Source of the DNA: an uncultured Anaerolineae bacterium
GTDB lineage: Bacteria > Chloroflexota > Anaerolineae > Promineifilales > Promineifilaceae
Assembly (NCBI GenBank): GCA_905479495.1
Contig: CAJQMR010000019.1
Location: 1-64,000 of the forward strand
Direction of reading: 5' to 3'
DNA: 64,000 nucleotides
Position numbers and translations under genes: made by a program. The notes below the pieces were generated by a model that saw nothing but the letters and a program-made list of their open reading frames with translations, did not search any database and was not told the DNA's origin. This document shows, piece after piece, positions 38,090-47,930 of this stretch (position 1 is its first letter; each line of letters opens with the position of its first letter).

Positions 38090-38460
38090 TTATTTCAAAC
38101 AACGGTTGATTACCATTATAAAGGCATCGCGGGTGGTAGTGACGGTGTAAGGCGCGATGATTTCCTGGCTTCGCCTCCCCATTGTGTCTCGTTTGGCTGG
38201 ATCAGACAACAGGTCGTGTAGGGCAGTGGTTACCCTGGCAGATACATCGTTGGGGGGCACGATACGGCCGTTCCTCTGCACTTGCTCAACACATCCCGCC
38301 GCTTTTGTGGTGATCCAAAGGCCATTGCCTCATTCACTACCAATCCCCACGAATCGTGCAAGGTAGGCAGGCTGGCCGCAGCATACCAGTTTGACTTTGT
38401 ACCGCTTCTAAATAGCCAGGGAACTGAATACGGCCGTCACCCGCTGCCAATTTTGTAACA
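38090..38460 (-). pseudogene. Decayed GT4 glycosyltransferase (C-terminal half)
   Basis: Reading leftward in shifting frames gives, in order, GDGRIQFPGYLEAVQSQ, then YAAASLPTLHDSWGLVVNEA (the donor-domain EX7E region), then TTKAAGCVEQVQRNGRIVPP, and an intact end NDVSARVTTALHDLLSDPAK ending in a stop near 38090. At least two frame changes separate these pieces and the N-terminal half is gone. A remnant of a third GT4 gene next to two intact ones. Confidence 0.8.
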
Positions 38461-38828
38461 CTGGAATTATCTGATAGCCGCGGATAATTTTACCTTCTGC
38501 TGCGCCGCGCCGCAGCAAAAATTATTTGGCCGCTTTGCTTTCTCTATCCGCGACGATACTTCTGAGTCTGGTCGGCTGTTGGGGTCAACCCCGTTGCTTC
38601 CGTTTGTCTGTATGTTATGTGTGTGGAACATTAACCATTCACATTAGTTTATCCCAGCGTTACCCATTTTCCCATGTCCTTGTCGGCTAACGTCATCAAA
38701 CTTGTAATAAATTGCCGATAAATTGAAAATGGCCCTAGTGGCAAGCAAATCATTAGAGAAGAGACTCGTTAAAAGGGAAGAAGTACTAGTTCTGTTTACC
38801 CGTATATTCCTTATAATTCACTGTAGCC
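38461..38828. other. Intergenic region before the second cyclase gene, no gene seen
   Basis: Contains a GC-rich hairpin (TGCTGCG, loop, CGCAGCA, near 38500-38520) and otherwise AT-rich sequence. No promoter matching consensus at normal spacing and no open frame with a ribosome site was found. Confidence 0.5.
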
Positions 38829-41800
38829 ATGAGTTTATCACCTTCCCCCCAGCCACTGCTTGAAGGCACCACCAGTCAATTGCGTACATTGGCTCAGCGG
38901 CTGTCTGCCTATATCCCTGTCACGCTGACGCGCAAAATTTTACAAGATGAACCGCTCCATCCAGGCCAGTCTGAACAGATTAAGGCGGCAACGATGTTTG
39001 CCGATATGTCTGGGTTTACGCCAATGGCGGAGGCTTTGGCGGTGAACGGAGCGCGCGGGACAGAGGCGCTTAGTCGGGCGCTGCTGATGACGTTTACGTC
39101 GCTTATCAACGCCATTCATGATGCGGGTGGTGCGGTTAGTCATTTTCATGGCGATGCCATGATGATCTATTTTCCCGATACGGATGGTCGGGCGGCTTCC
39201 CGAGCCTTGGCTTCGGCGCAGTTTATGCAGCGTTTGATGCAGACAAATTTTGCCGAAGTCAATATGATGCAAACCAGGGAAAAAGATAGCTATACGCTGT
39301 CGATTAAGATTGGGGTGGGCTACGGCCGTTGCCTGGAAATGCTCGTCGGAGATACGGATAATATGGAGTTTGTGCTGGCGGGAACGGCCGTTGAGGAAGC
39401 TGTTGCCGCGCAGATGTTGGCCACTCCCGGACAGGTTGTGGCCAGCCAGGCGGCGCTCAAAGCTGCGGCACTGCCAGCCCCTGAGCCGTTTCGTCTGGTG
39501 GATGAGCTGCCCCCTGTGCCCAACGCGCAAGAGGGCTTTTTTTGGGAAGCGTATGAACAACCGGCCTTGATGCGCTTGATTACAACTGTTCCCGCTTTTA
39601 TTCCGCCATCTTTATTTGAACGGCTGCAAGATCGCAGCAGCCAATCTATTTCCGAACATCGGTCCGTTACGTCTATGTTTGTCCAATTTGACGGCATCGA
39701 CTTTGCCGATCCGATGGCGGGAGAGCAACTCCAAGCATATTACCAATGGGCCTGGCAAATGGTGCAGCGTTATGGTGGTCCCAACAGTCGAGTGAATCGG
39801 GTTTTGATGGGAGACAAAGGAAACCAGCTGCATATTTTGTTTGGTGCACCTGTCGCGCCAGACGCCCCAGAGCAAGCTTTGCGCTGTGCCCTGGCCATGC
39901 AGCAACAGCGCCCTGATTTTATCCGCTGCCAGCGCATTGGCCTGACGGCTGGACGTGTGTTTGCCGGTGCAGTGGGGTCATTGAACCGGCGCGAATACAC
40001 GGTGGTGGGGCGCATGGTGAATTTGTCGGCGCGGTTGACCCAGATTTGCCCGCCGGATGGCATTTTGGTGGATGCCGAAACGGCCGTTCGCGTGCAGCCG
40101 CACATCGTAGCCAAGCCCTTGCCCCCAATGGAACTGAAAGGGCATCGAGAACCGGTTTCTATTTTTCAGGTGTTGGCCGAGCAAACGGCCGTCACCCAGG
40201 CACAGGCGCGTTTTCAGCAGTGGCAGCAGCCACCCATCGGCCGAGATGAAGAACTTAACCAGCTGTTTGCGCGCATGGCGGCAGCCCTGGAGGGTCAGGG
40301 AGGCCTCGTTGCCATTCACGGCTCTTACGGCAGTGGGCAGATGCCCTTTTTGGCGGCAGGGGTGCGTCACTGGCTGGAGTCTGGCGGGCACGCGCTGGTA
40401 GGCGTTTGCCAGCAGCACACGTCTGATGTGCCGTATGCCCCCTGGGTGTCGGTTTGGCGCGACTTTTTTGAATTGAGTCCAGAAATGCCGCCCGCCGATC
40501 AGGTGCATCTGGTAAATGATCGCATCGCCCAGCTGACCCCGGAGGCGGTTAATGGCTTGGGTTTGTGGCGTGAACTGCTGGGCGCACCGCTGCGCTCGAC
40601 GGCGCTGCTGGTCGATTTGCCAGCGGTGGTGCGGCAGATGAGGCTGTTTAAACTAGTGCAAAAGAGCGTGACGGCAGCTGTGGCGGAACGGCCGTATCTC
40701 ATTGTGCTGGAAGATGTTCATCTAGCCGATTCGGCTTCGCTTGATTTGCTGGATGCCCTGGTGCAGCACAGTTACGATTTGCCGCTGCTGTTCCTGGTGA
40801 CCTACCGCTCAGGGAATGAGTTTAATCTTAATTCCCTCACGCGGGTGGCCAGCACCCGAATCACGCTAGACGATTTTACGGCGCAGCAGGCTCGCCGCCT
40901 GATTCATGAACGGCTAGGCACGGATCAGCTGCCGCTGGTGCTTGAGCAGCGGCTGGGTTTGCGGGATCGGCAGGGGCGCGAGTCGGACGTGAATCCGCTC
41001 TTTTTAGAAGAAACGCTCCAGCTGATGCTCTCCCTGAATGTGGTGGCCATGGAACCGAATCAGTATGGAAACGGCCGTTTACGGATCGACGAAACACGGT
41101 TGGCCCAAATGCAGGTGTCGGACACCATTTATACGTTGCTGCTGGCACGACTGGACCAACTTCCGGCGGCGGAACGAGGCTTGTTGCAAGTTGCTTCGGT
41201 AATTGGCCGTGAGTTTGATTTGTCCACCTTGGTAGCCATTTCACCGGGCTTAAGCCGGGAAGCGGCGCTTGAATTGTTGGATACCCTGGTGCAAACCGAT
41301 CTGGTGCAGCAGCTTTCGGGTGGCATGATACCTGCCTACCTGTTTCAGCATAATTTGGTGCAACAGGTCGTGTACCAAAGCTTGACCTACGCCAGGCGAC
41401 AGGCACTTCATGCCAACATTGCCGAACTGATCATTCGTGAATCGGGCGAGCTGCTGCCAACGCAATACCCTATTGTGGCCTACCATTTCAGCCAAACAGA
41501 GCGAAATCAGGATGGTTTGAAATATGCCTTGCTGGCCGCAGAAGATGCCGAAGCTGCTTACAATTATCGCGGTGCAGCAGAATTTTATAAGCAAGCGGCG
41601 CATCATTTGGACTCCTTGGGAGAGGAAGCACAGTGGGAAACGGCCGTTGCCATTGCCGTGGCCCGCAGCAGACTACTGGTGCGATTGGGCCAGTTTGCCC
41701 AGGCTTGGGAGTTGGCCACAAGCGCCATGCAACAATGTCTCGCTCAGCAGGGCTTGGGGCAAACCTTAGCCATCTATAATCTGATGGCCGAGATTCGTCT

Positions 41801-42974
41801 GCGGCAGACTCACTACACCGAGGTGCAAGCCTTAACAGGCAAGGTAATCAACTCGCTGCTGCCTAATATACCGCCAGAAGAACTGGGACAGGCCTATTGG
41901 TTGTGGGGGCAGGCATTGCTGGCCCTGGCAGATTGGACCGCAGCCGTGAGCAAGCTCAAGCAGGCTGAGACCTTTTTTCGTGAAAACCAGCAGCCAAATA
42001 AGTTAGCCCAGGTATTGCTCACTTTGGCAGAGGGGACCAGCCTTCAACAACCAGATTCAACCGCTTTAGAGCCAGTTCAAGAAGTTGAAACGCTTTTACA
42101 AGATGAGACAGATCCCGCACTGTTGGGGCAAAAAGCATTGTTCTTGTCCCGTATGCAGCTCCGTTTGGGGCGGGCCGATTTAGCGTTGGAAGCGGCGGAA
42201 ACGGCCGTTGCCAATTTGCGTTCTGCCGGAACAAACCATCTGGCACACGGCTTGATGCAGCGTGCCGACATTTATATTTACCTGGGTCAATTTGTTGCGG
42301 CCCTGGCTGATTTGAACAGAGCCAATGATCTGCTGGACGGCATGGATGACATGGCGGGACAGCTCAAACTTTATCTGCTGTGGAGCGTGGGTTATCATGG
42401 GGGTTTAGGTGATTGGCAGCAGGCACAACAGCGATTGCCGCAGATGCGTCGTCTGCTGGCTGCCCAGCCCAGAGAAAAGGAAGTCGTTGTTGGGGCAGAT
42501 ATTGAGCTTTGGCTGGGATTGGGTCATGTGGCGTTCAACACTGAACGCTGGCCGGAGGCGGAATCCCTGCTGAATCGAGTGAAAACGGCCGTTGCGGATC
42601 AACGATGGGTCTGGTGGCGGCCAGCGGCGCATTATGCCTGGGGGCTTTTGCTGCTGGCTCGTGCGGCTGAGGACAAACGAGGCACGGCCGTGTCCCAGGC
42701 CCACCAAAGCTTCCGGGAGGGCTTACAGGCTGTGCATGCAGGCGGCTGCCCCGATGAACTGCCTTTGATTCTGCTGCAATTAGGTTTGACAGCAAAGGAA
42801 ATGGGAGATGAACGCTGCTGGCATTATTTGGAAACGGCCGTACAGGCTGCCCAGCAACGTGCCCGCCATACCGACCGCCTTTTGGTGTTGCACAAGGCCG
42901 GGCAGGCATTGCTTCATGCCCCAACTGTCTCGCTGCAACAGCTCGGCAGGGAAACCCTGGGCCACCTCTCCTGA
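38829..42974 (+). CDS. Soluble-adenylyl-cyclase-like protein (paralogue) with degenerate P-loop
   Basis: 1381 residues with the same order as the protein at 14280: cyclase 1, cyclase 2, ATPase-like domain, TPR repeats. Cyclase 1 keeps metal aspartates D59 (FADMSGFT) and D109 (HFHGDAM) but has lost the Asn/Arg pair. Cyclase 2 has Q286 in place of the first metal Asp but keeps T391, N398 and R402 (REYTVVGRMVNLSARL). So again one composite active site is predicted. Unlike its paralogue, the Walker A motif reads GSYGSGQM (498-505), lacking the Lys and Ser/Thr, while the Walker B-like region LIVLEDVHLADSASLDLL remains. The ATPase half is therefore probably a binding or regulatory module, not an active NTPase. 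Confidence 0.87.
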   Translation: MSLSPSPQPLLEGTTSQLRTLAQRLSAYIPVTLTRKILQDEPLHPGQSEQIKAATMFADMSGFTPMAEALAVNGARGTEALSRALLMTFTSLINAIHDAGGAVSHFHGDAMMIYFPDTDGRAASRALASAQFMQRLMQTNFAEVNMMQTREKDSYTLSIKIGVGYGRCLEMLVGDTDNMEFVLAGTAVEEAVAAQMLATPGQVVASQAALKAAALPAPEPFRLVDELPPVPNAQEGFFWEAYEQPALMRLITTVPAFIPPSLFERLQDRSSQSISEHRSVTSMFVQFDGIDFADPMAGEQLQAYYQWAWQMVQRYGGPNSRVNRVLMGDKGNQLHILFGAPVAPDAPEQALRCALAMQQQRPDFIRCQRIGLTAGRVFAGAVGSLNRREYTVVGRMVNLSARLTQICPPDGILVDAETAVRVQPHIVAKPLPPMELKGHREPVSIFQVLAEQTAVTQAQARFQQWQQPPIGRDEELNQLFARMAAALEGQGGLVAIHGSYGSGQMPFLAAGVRHWLESGGHALVGVCQQHTSDVPYAPWVSVWRDFFELSPEMPPADQVHLVNDRIAQLTPEAVNGLGLWRELLGAPLRSTALLVDLPAVVRQMRLFKLVQKSVTAAVAERPYLIVLEDVHLADSASLDLLDALVQHSYDLPLLFLVTYRSGNEFNLNSLTRVASTRITLDDFTAQQARRLIHERLGTDQLPLVLEQRLGLRDRQGRESDVNPLFLEETLQLMLSLNVVAMEPNQYGNGRLRIDETRLAQMQVSDTIYTLLLARLDQLPAAERGLLQVASVIGREFDLSTLVAISPGLSREAALELLDTLVQTDLVQQLSGGMIPAYLFQHNLVQQVVYQSLTYARRQALHANIAELIIRESGELLPTQYPIVAYHFSQTERNQDGLKYALLAAEDAEAAYNYRGAAEFYKQAAHHLDSLGEEAQWETAVAIAVARSRLLVRLGQFAQAWELATSAMQQCLAQQGLGQTLAIYNLMAEIRLRQTHYTEVQALTGKVINSLLPNIPPEELGQAYWLWGQALLALADWTAAVSKLKQAETFFRENQQPNKLAQVLLTLAEGTSLQQPDSTALEPVQEVETLLQDETDPALLGQKALFLSRMQLRLGRADLALEAAETAVANLRSAGTNHLAHGLMQRADIYIYLGQFVAALADLNRANDLLDGMDDMAGQLKLYLLWSVGYHGGLGDWQQAQQRLPQMRRLLAAQPREKEVVVGADIELWLGLGHVAFNTERWPEAESLLNRVKTAVADQRWVWWRPAAHYAWGLLLLARAAEDKRGTAVSQAHQSFREGLQAVHAGGCPDELPLILLQLGLTAKEMGDERCWHYLETAVQAAQQRARHTDRLLVLHKAGQALLHAPTVSLQQLGRETLGHLS

Positions 42975-43014
42975 TTTATACCAGATTGCGGACAATCTTT
43001 TTCGTCCACGTTTT

Positions 43015-43214
43015 TCACAAAACGCGGACCGTTCCCTCGCAAGCCTCCAGTAAATTCGTGACGTAAAAATGGGTAGCACCGGCGGTTAATTTACTTTCCG
43101 TTTTCATCGTCACCTGCCAATCGCCTCGCTTATATTCCAGCCGAAAGTTTACAGTTTGTGCCAGAGAAAGCGGCTTATCGTCGTGCACGGTGAGGGTGTG
43201 GGTAGCTGATGTCG
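43015..43214 (-). pseudogene. 3'-end relic of a CocE/NonD-type S15 peptidase-family hydrolase
   Basis: Leftward reading gives ATHTLTVHDDKPLSLAQTVN, then RGDWQVTMKTESKLTAGATH and FYVTNLLEACEGTVRVL with a stop at 43017-43015. This resembles the C-terminal beta domain of CocE/NonD-like hydrolases. An in-frame stop lies just upstream near 43216, and the catalytic domain is absent. Confidence 0.6.
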
Positions 43215-43243
43215 TCTAGCTCCAGGCCGTGGTTTTGGTAGCG

Positions 43244-43390
43244 GATACGGCCGTACGCGCCCAGCATATCTGGCAGCAAATGCTCAAGCAGTATGAACCG
43301 CTGCCGCTCGACCACGCCATTGCCGAGGCGTTGCATGATTTTGTCGCTCACCGGGAGCAGGAACTTGCCGGGATGAATTTATATGATTAA
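43244..43390 (+). pseudogene. 3'-end relic of a trimethylamine methyltransferase (MttB) family gene
   Basis: About 45 codons, including AQHIWQQMLKQYEPLPLDHA, IAEALHDFVAHREQELAG and MNLYD before TAA at 43388. This matches the C-terminal end typical of MttB-family proteins. Nothing of the barrel domain remains, and the preceding DNA belongs to the opposite-strand S15 relic. Confidence 0.65.
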
Positions 43391-43436
43391 GGGAATAGGT
43401 GACAGCCACCTCCACAAGTGACTGTCACCTTTTGGG

Positions 43437-45200
43437 CTATGAGACAGAATTAACCTGTTCCAGAGTTTTCTGGTCCCAGATTAGTTCGTCAAACCAACGT
43501 TCGCCTATTTCCCGACTGATGGGGAAGGCTTGATTGGCTACTGCGGGACGAAAAACTTCCTGGTTGCGCCGCAAAATTTCGTCGCCGATGCGCGCCAATT
43601 CCCGCTGGCGTACTTTCGGGTCAGGCAGGCAGTCGATTTCATGAACAACGTCTGTGAAGGTCAGGGCGTCATCAATGCGGTTACAGATGTGATGGCCAAC
43701 ACCCTTGGGGTAGATACCGTACTTGGCTTTTAATTCGGTTAAGCGCCGCATGGCCCAAAAGCCAACATGCACCAGATCGGCACGGCTTAACCAGTTTGTT
43801 TCATAATTGATGCGGTTGATCAGCGAGGCGCGGGTCATGCCCTGGCGATGTTCTTCGAGCGAGCGGAAAAACAGCCGGTAGCCATGTGGCTCCGGCTGGT
43901 CAAAGAAATTAGAGCCTGGGTCGAGAAAGGGAATCATGGGGCACATGTAAGGATAAACGCGCTGCCCTTCAAATTTCTTGAGAAGACGATCGCAGTAATC
44001 AAGGGTTGCTTCGACCGATTTTTTGTCTTGCTGCGGCATGCCCACGAAATACCAGATGTCGATCTGGTAAATGCCGTAATCAAGCGCTTTGGCAATCCAT
44101 TTTTCCATTTCGGCCGAGGTGTAGGCCCCACGCCCGGCCAGCTTGGCTACGCGCACATCATGGCTTTCTGGGGAGAGGGTGATGGAGGTCCGAGGATTGG
44201 TGGCTGCCATCTTTTTCAGGACATCATCAGGTGTTAGTTTAAACTGCTCATAGCTGACTGATTTGAAGTTGGCTTCCCCGATCCGATCGAGAAAGTAATC
44301 AAAACGGCCGTGTGTTTCGCTGTAGGAATTGACCGTATAGAAATGATAGTTCTCTTTGTCGGGAATCTGCGCCATGGTCTGGAATTCATAGGCCGTTTCT
44401 TCCAAAGGTTTGTGAATGGTGGATTTCATATTGTGGTCAAGCTGGTTAATTCGGAGATAGGCATCCCGCGAGCCACCGCACCAGCCACAGTTGTAGGCAC
44501 AGCCTGCATTTTGCGTGGCGATCACTTCCTGGATGGGAAATGATGTGCCGTTTGCCTGATGTGTAGGAATGGTAGACCAGTCGATCCCACAGGAAAGCGT
44601 GCTGGCAATATACGAGTAGCCATTATCGATAACTTCTCCCTGCTTATCTTTCCAGAATAAATTGGGGACTTTATGCAGCTGTTGCTCGCTGTCCAGCGCG
44701 CCAAGAAGTTGGGTCATCGGCTTGTGGGTATCGTAGCCGCGCATGACCATATCCACAAAAGGATAACGGATGAGTTCCTGGGCAAAATAGGTTGAGGAGA
44801 TGCCGCCAAAGATGACCGGCGTCTGCGGGTGAATACGCTTAAACTGTTCGGCAACGGCTAGACTGCCCTGCACATGCACCATCCAATGCAGATCAATCCC
44901 CAGAATACGCACATCGATGGCCTTAAAGAGCGTGGCGACATCAATTTTAGGGTATTTAAGGAGCAACGAAGAGAGATTGAGCAACTCTACCCGATACCCA
45001 TTTTCACATAGCATACGCTGTAAGGACTTAAAGCCCAAAGGGAAGTAATCGTACAGCGGGGTAATGGGGACATCGCCCGAGGTGCTCAGGTAGGGAAAAT
45101 AAATATCGGTGCGGTCGCGAAAGTCGAAAATGGCGGGGGCGTGCATGAACAGCATGTCGGCGTGAACGGTGGGTAGGGTTGGGTAGAGATTTTCGGTCAT
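43437..45200 (-). CDS. B12-binding domain radical SAM enzyme
   Basis: 587 residues. The N-terminal cobalamin-binding-like domain (about 45-190; GFKSLQRMLCENGYRVELLN, VRILGIDLHWMVHVQGSL, VIFGGISSTYF) is followed by a radical SAM barrel with the cluster motif C234-x3-C238-x2-C241 (GCAYNCGWCGG). A C-terminal region contains WYFVGMPQQDKKSVEATLDY and LDPGSNFFDQPE. The proteins form a family of B12/radical SAM enzymes of unknown product, possibly that labelled Ta0216; many B12-dependent members methylate unactivated carbons. It is followed at its 3' end by the two gene relics and has no visible pathway partners here. Confidence 0.88.
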   Translation of the reverse strand: MTENLYPTLPTVHADMLFMHAPAIFDFRDRTDIYFPYLSTSGDVPITPLYDYFPLGFKSLQRMLCENGYRVELLNLSSLLLKYPKIDVATLFKAIDVRILGIDLHWMVHVQGSLAVAEQFKRIHPQTPVIFGGISSTYFAQELIRYPFVDMVMRGYDTHKPMTQLLGALDSEQQLHKVPNLFWKDKQGEVIDNGYSYIASTLSCGIDWSTIPTHQANGTSFPIQEVIATQNAGCAYNCGWCGGSRDAYLRINQLDHNMKSTIHKPLEETAYEFQTMAQIPDKENYHFYTVNSYSETHGRFDYFLDRIGEANFKSVSYEQFKLTPDDVLKKMAATNPRTSITLSPESHDVRVAKLAGRGAYTSAEMEKWIAKALDYGIYQIDIWYFVGMPQQDKKSVEATLDYCDRLLKKFEGQRVYPYMCPMIPFLDPGSNFFDQPEPHGYRLFFRSLEEHRQGMTRASLINRINYETNWLSRADLVHVGFWAMRRLTELKAKYGIYPKGVGHHICNRIDDALTFTDVVHEIDCLPDPKVRQRELARIGDEILRRNQEVFRPAVANQAFPISREIGERWFDELIWDQKTLEQVNSVS

Positions 45201-45430
45201 GGGCTTTCACTCACCTATTTGTTTATGATTTTGCTTGGGATAAAAATTGTGAAAGGAATGCGATAAAATTGTAGCCAGTTCAATGGGATCCTCTGGACAG
45301 GTAAATGGCGATGATTGGGTGTGATGTTTGAGATTGCCATCGAACGACGTTAGCAAGAATCAGATTTTGGTGTAAGTGCCGGATGGCATATCTAAGGTGT
45401 GATAAACCTCATGATGAATAAAGGAATAGT

Positions 45431-45538
45431 ATGACCCAATTTTTTACTTACGATGAATTGACCTGGCCGGAAACGGCCGTCTTACAAAATCTGCTCAACA
45501 GCCTGCGGGAAGATGGTTTTACAAGTATTGCCAATTGA
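45431..45538 (+). CDS. Small open frame (35 aa), possibly a truncated gene
   Basis: ATG at 45431 with AAGGA five bases upstream encodes MTQFFTYDELTWPETAVLQN and 15 more residues before TGA. It contains one octamer read as ETAV. No family recognised. It may be the start of a gene whose remainder has been lost. The rest of the gap 45201-45616 has a second octamer copy and no other recognisable gene. Confidence 0.35.
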   Translation: MTQFFTYDELTWPETAVLQNLLNSLREDGFTSIAN

Positions 45539-45616
45539 CAATCCCTATCTCAGCCGGATAGAGAATATAGTGAAACGGCCGTTGCTTGTATCATTTTTAT
45601 ATGCTTCAACAACTAT

Positions 45617-46603
45617 TTATAAACGTTTCTTACGGACTGTGGGCGTAGCTGGTTGGTCAGAAAATGACTGGCCAGGGAGTTTGTTATCAAACACTTGGTA
45701 TTGATTTTTCCCGTTGCTTTTGCATTGATACATGGCTGTATCTGCATCTCGCAAAATATCATCAAGGCGTTCATAAGTCATGATATTCATGACGATGCCA
45801 ATACTTACCTTACTAAAGATGGTGTTTTGCTGCACTTCATAGGGAAGCGCCAGATTTTTTTGTAATTGTTTGATAATGGGTTCAATCTCTTCTAGGCTAG
45901 ACACATCTTCAAGCAAAATAGCGAATTCATCACCCCCCATGCGGGCGACTGTATCAATCTCTCGTACCGAAGCTTTTAAACGTCCCGCAACCTGTTTCAG
46001 GATGAGATCACCAGCTTCATGGCCCATGCTGTCATTGATGCTCTTAAACTTATCCACATCCAAATACAATACTGCATACCGAGCCTGTGGATTTTGCTTG
46101 CTCTTGGTGTGGGCCTGCGCCAACCGATTAAAGAACAACCGGCGATTGGGAAGATCTGTGAGCGGATCGTGCAGCGCTTCGTGCTCTAATTTGTCTTCGG
46201 CCTGTCTTCGCCTGACGATTTCTTCTTGCAGTAACTTCCGTTCTGCCTCTAAATCAAGCGCCTGTTTCCGTATTCGCTTGTTTAAAACCCGTAAATCTTT
46301 CATCCAGCCGAGGCCAATGCTTATTAATGTCCAGGCGCTGATGCCCAAAATATGGGTAAGCACCTGATTGTAAGCAGTATCGACGGAGTTAAAAAGAACA
46401 ATATTGAGGGGGAGTCCAATCAACAAATAAAAAAAGCCGCCCGGTACGCCCATAAGCCAGCCGAAAGTCGCTGCAGGAATAACATTAAAGAAGGCAGCAT
46501 ACAGGTCCCAAGCTGGTTGGAAGAGTAGGAAAAGCAGAACATAAATTAGTATGCTGCCTGCTGCGATAAGAAAGCGACCACCGGCACGTCGGATAATTTT
46601 CAT
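45617..46603 (-). CDS. Diguanylate cyclase (GGDEF) with N-terminal membrane domain
   Basis: 328 residues. Residues 1-105 have about four hydrophobic segments (FLIAAGSILIYVLLFLLFQP, IPAATFGWLMGVPGGFFYLL). A coiled-coil linker follows (KQALDLEAERKLLQEEIVRR), then a GGDEF domain with DPLTDLPNRRLFFNRL and the active motif GGDEF intact (VARMGGDEFAILLEDV). It makes cyclic di-GMP at the membrane in response to an unknown signal. No RxxD inhibitory site was recognised. No octamer copy and fairly AT-rich. Confidence 0.93.
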   Translation of the reverse strand: MKIIRRAGGRFLIAAGSILIYVLLFLLFQPAWDLYAAFFNVIPAATFGWLMGVPGGFFYLLIGLPLNIVLFNSVDTAYNQVLTHILGISAWTLISIGLGWMKDLRVLNKRIRKQALDLEAERKLLQEEIVRRRQAEDKLEHEALHDPLTDLPNRRLFFNRLAQAHTKSKQNPQARYAVLYLDVDKFKSINDSMGHEAGDLILKQVAGRLKASVREIDTVARMGGDEFAILLEDVSSLEEIEPIIKQLQKNLALPYEVQQNTIFSKVSIGIVMNIMTYERLDDILRDADTAMYQCKSNGKNQYQVFDNKLPGQSFSDQPATPTVRKKRL

Positions 46604-47041
46604 TTGCTTGTAAGTCTTCTATAAAAATCAGGGTCAATCTTTAAGTCTCAACCAATGTTGGCATGGACTGAGGGTCAAGCTCGATTTGTAAGTTTATCCG
46701 GCAAGCCTGCCTGATAAATCTGCCAGAATAAATAACAATGCGTACAGACAGTACCCAGTAGCTAGCACCTGTTTTAAATAGAAAATTCAGGTTGTTGTGG
46801 GTGGAGATGGCCGTTCCCAACCAGGCCATCACCTTACCCCCCTTTCTGGCGGCCGGCATTGCCGAAAAAGTAACCCGCGCGCACGAGATTCATGAGTAAT
46901 ACGGCCGTCGCGAAGCGCGGCGTAAGGCGGGTTTTGGGTTGTGGGGAAAGAGTGAGTGAGGTTTGAGGGTGGTTTCGGCAGACCCCAGCTGGGCAAGGCT
47001 TCTCGCGAACTGAAGACCATTCTTGGAGATTATCTGCCATT
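46604..47041. other. Intergenic region, no gene seen
   Basis: Contains one octamer copy and one near-match, but no supported open frame, RNA or terminator that I could recognise. Short frames here lack ribosome sites and family features. Confidence 0.5.
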
Positions 47042-47797
47042 CTAGTTTTCTACATCTCTTTCAATACCGAAGTATGCTGGAAGATTAGGCCAACTTAGGG
47101 GGCTTGTCCGATGCAATTCCCAATGAAGGGAATTAATAAATGCACCAAGAGCCTTATCTCCCTCCTCGTTTTTGTCATTGCTTCCGACAAAGATCGGAGG
47201 TTCAAGCTGAAGAATACCACGTACCACGTCCCTCGCTTCTGTTTTACCTACTCGATTCAGTTTGTTAAGGTGCTTTCTTAGTGTATCCTTTTTTTGGCCT
47301 TTGTAACCAACTACATAGGCAGGAATTGTCTTGCTTTTCATTAGTTGTCTCGTTTTGGAATCTACAACCATTACATCACGTTCTAATCGTTTGAGTGGCT
47401 CATAATTTCCCGAACCAGTAATCAATTTCTTTTCCGCGTTTCCTTGTTTAGCACCTGTCAAATACCCTTTAAGGTTAGATTTGATTTCAATGACCGCTCC
47501 AATAGTGTCTGCTAAATAGACTCGCGGCGTACTAGCAATGAATGAAAAACTCGGTGTAAATGGAAGCTCTATCACAATATCAAGCTGTGTGCTTATTTTT
47601 CCTTGAGCATCGGTTATAACGCCCGATCCAATACGATATTGTGGAGGAAGTATCTGACCGAGAAAATGTGAAACAAATATTTCTCGTTCATCCCCTATGA
47701 CATCTGTATGAGTACTCAATTTCGTACTGGATTCGAATAAAGCAACCAGCGCTTGTCGCACTCCTTCAAGACGTTGCAGTAAAAGTTTATTCGTCAT
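47042..47797 (-). CDS. DUF6602-like protein with PD-(D/E)XK nuclease-type core
   Basis: 251 residues. The N-terminal part has DEREIFVSHFLGQILPPQYR and IGSGVITDAQGKIS, followed by STQLDIVIELPF and, 35 residues later, GAVIEIKSNLKGYL. The spaced Asp and Glu-x-Lys on beta strands are the expected active-site residues of the PD-(D/E)XK fold, and the order resembles DUF6602 proteins. Several relatives sit in defence contexts, but no other defence gene is adjacent here. The gene is AT-rich, has no octamer copy and stands alone, so horizontal acquisition is likely. Function unproven. Confidence 0.65.
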   Translation of the reverse strand: MTNKLLLQRLEGVRQALVALFESSTKLSTHTDVIGDEREIFVSHFLGQILPPQYRIGSGVITDAQGKISTQLDIVIELPFTPSFSFIASTPRVYLADTIGAVIEIKSNLKGYLTGAKQGNAEKKLITGSGNYEPLKRLERDVMVVDSKTRQLMKSKTIPAYVVGYKGQKKDTLRKHLNKLNRVGKTEARDVVRGILQLEPPIFVGSNDKNEEGDKALGAFINSLHWELHRTSPLSWPNLPAYFGIERDVEN

Positions 47798-47930
47798 TTT
47801 ATTTCACCCGCTTAATATTTGGCATCTCAAAACCGGCGTTGTATGCTTGTCTTGCCTGCCTCAATGAAGAATCGTTCCAGGAATTAGATTATAGCTGATT
47901 TTATGATGTGCTGGTTTAAAAGGAGCGTCC

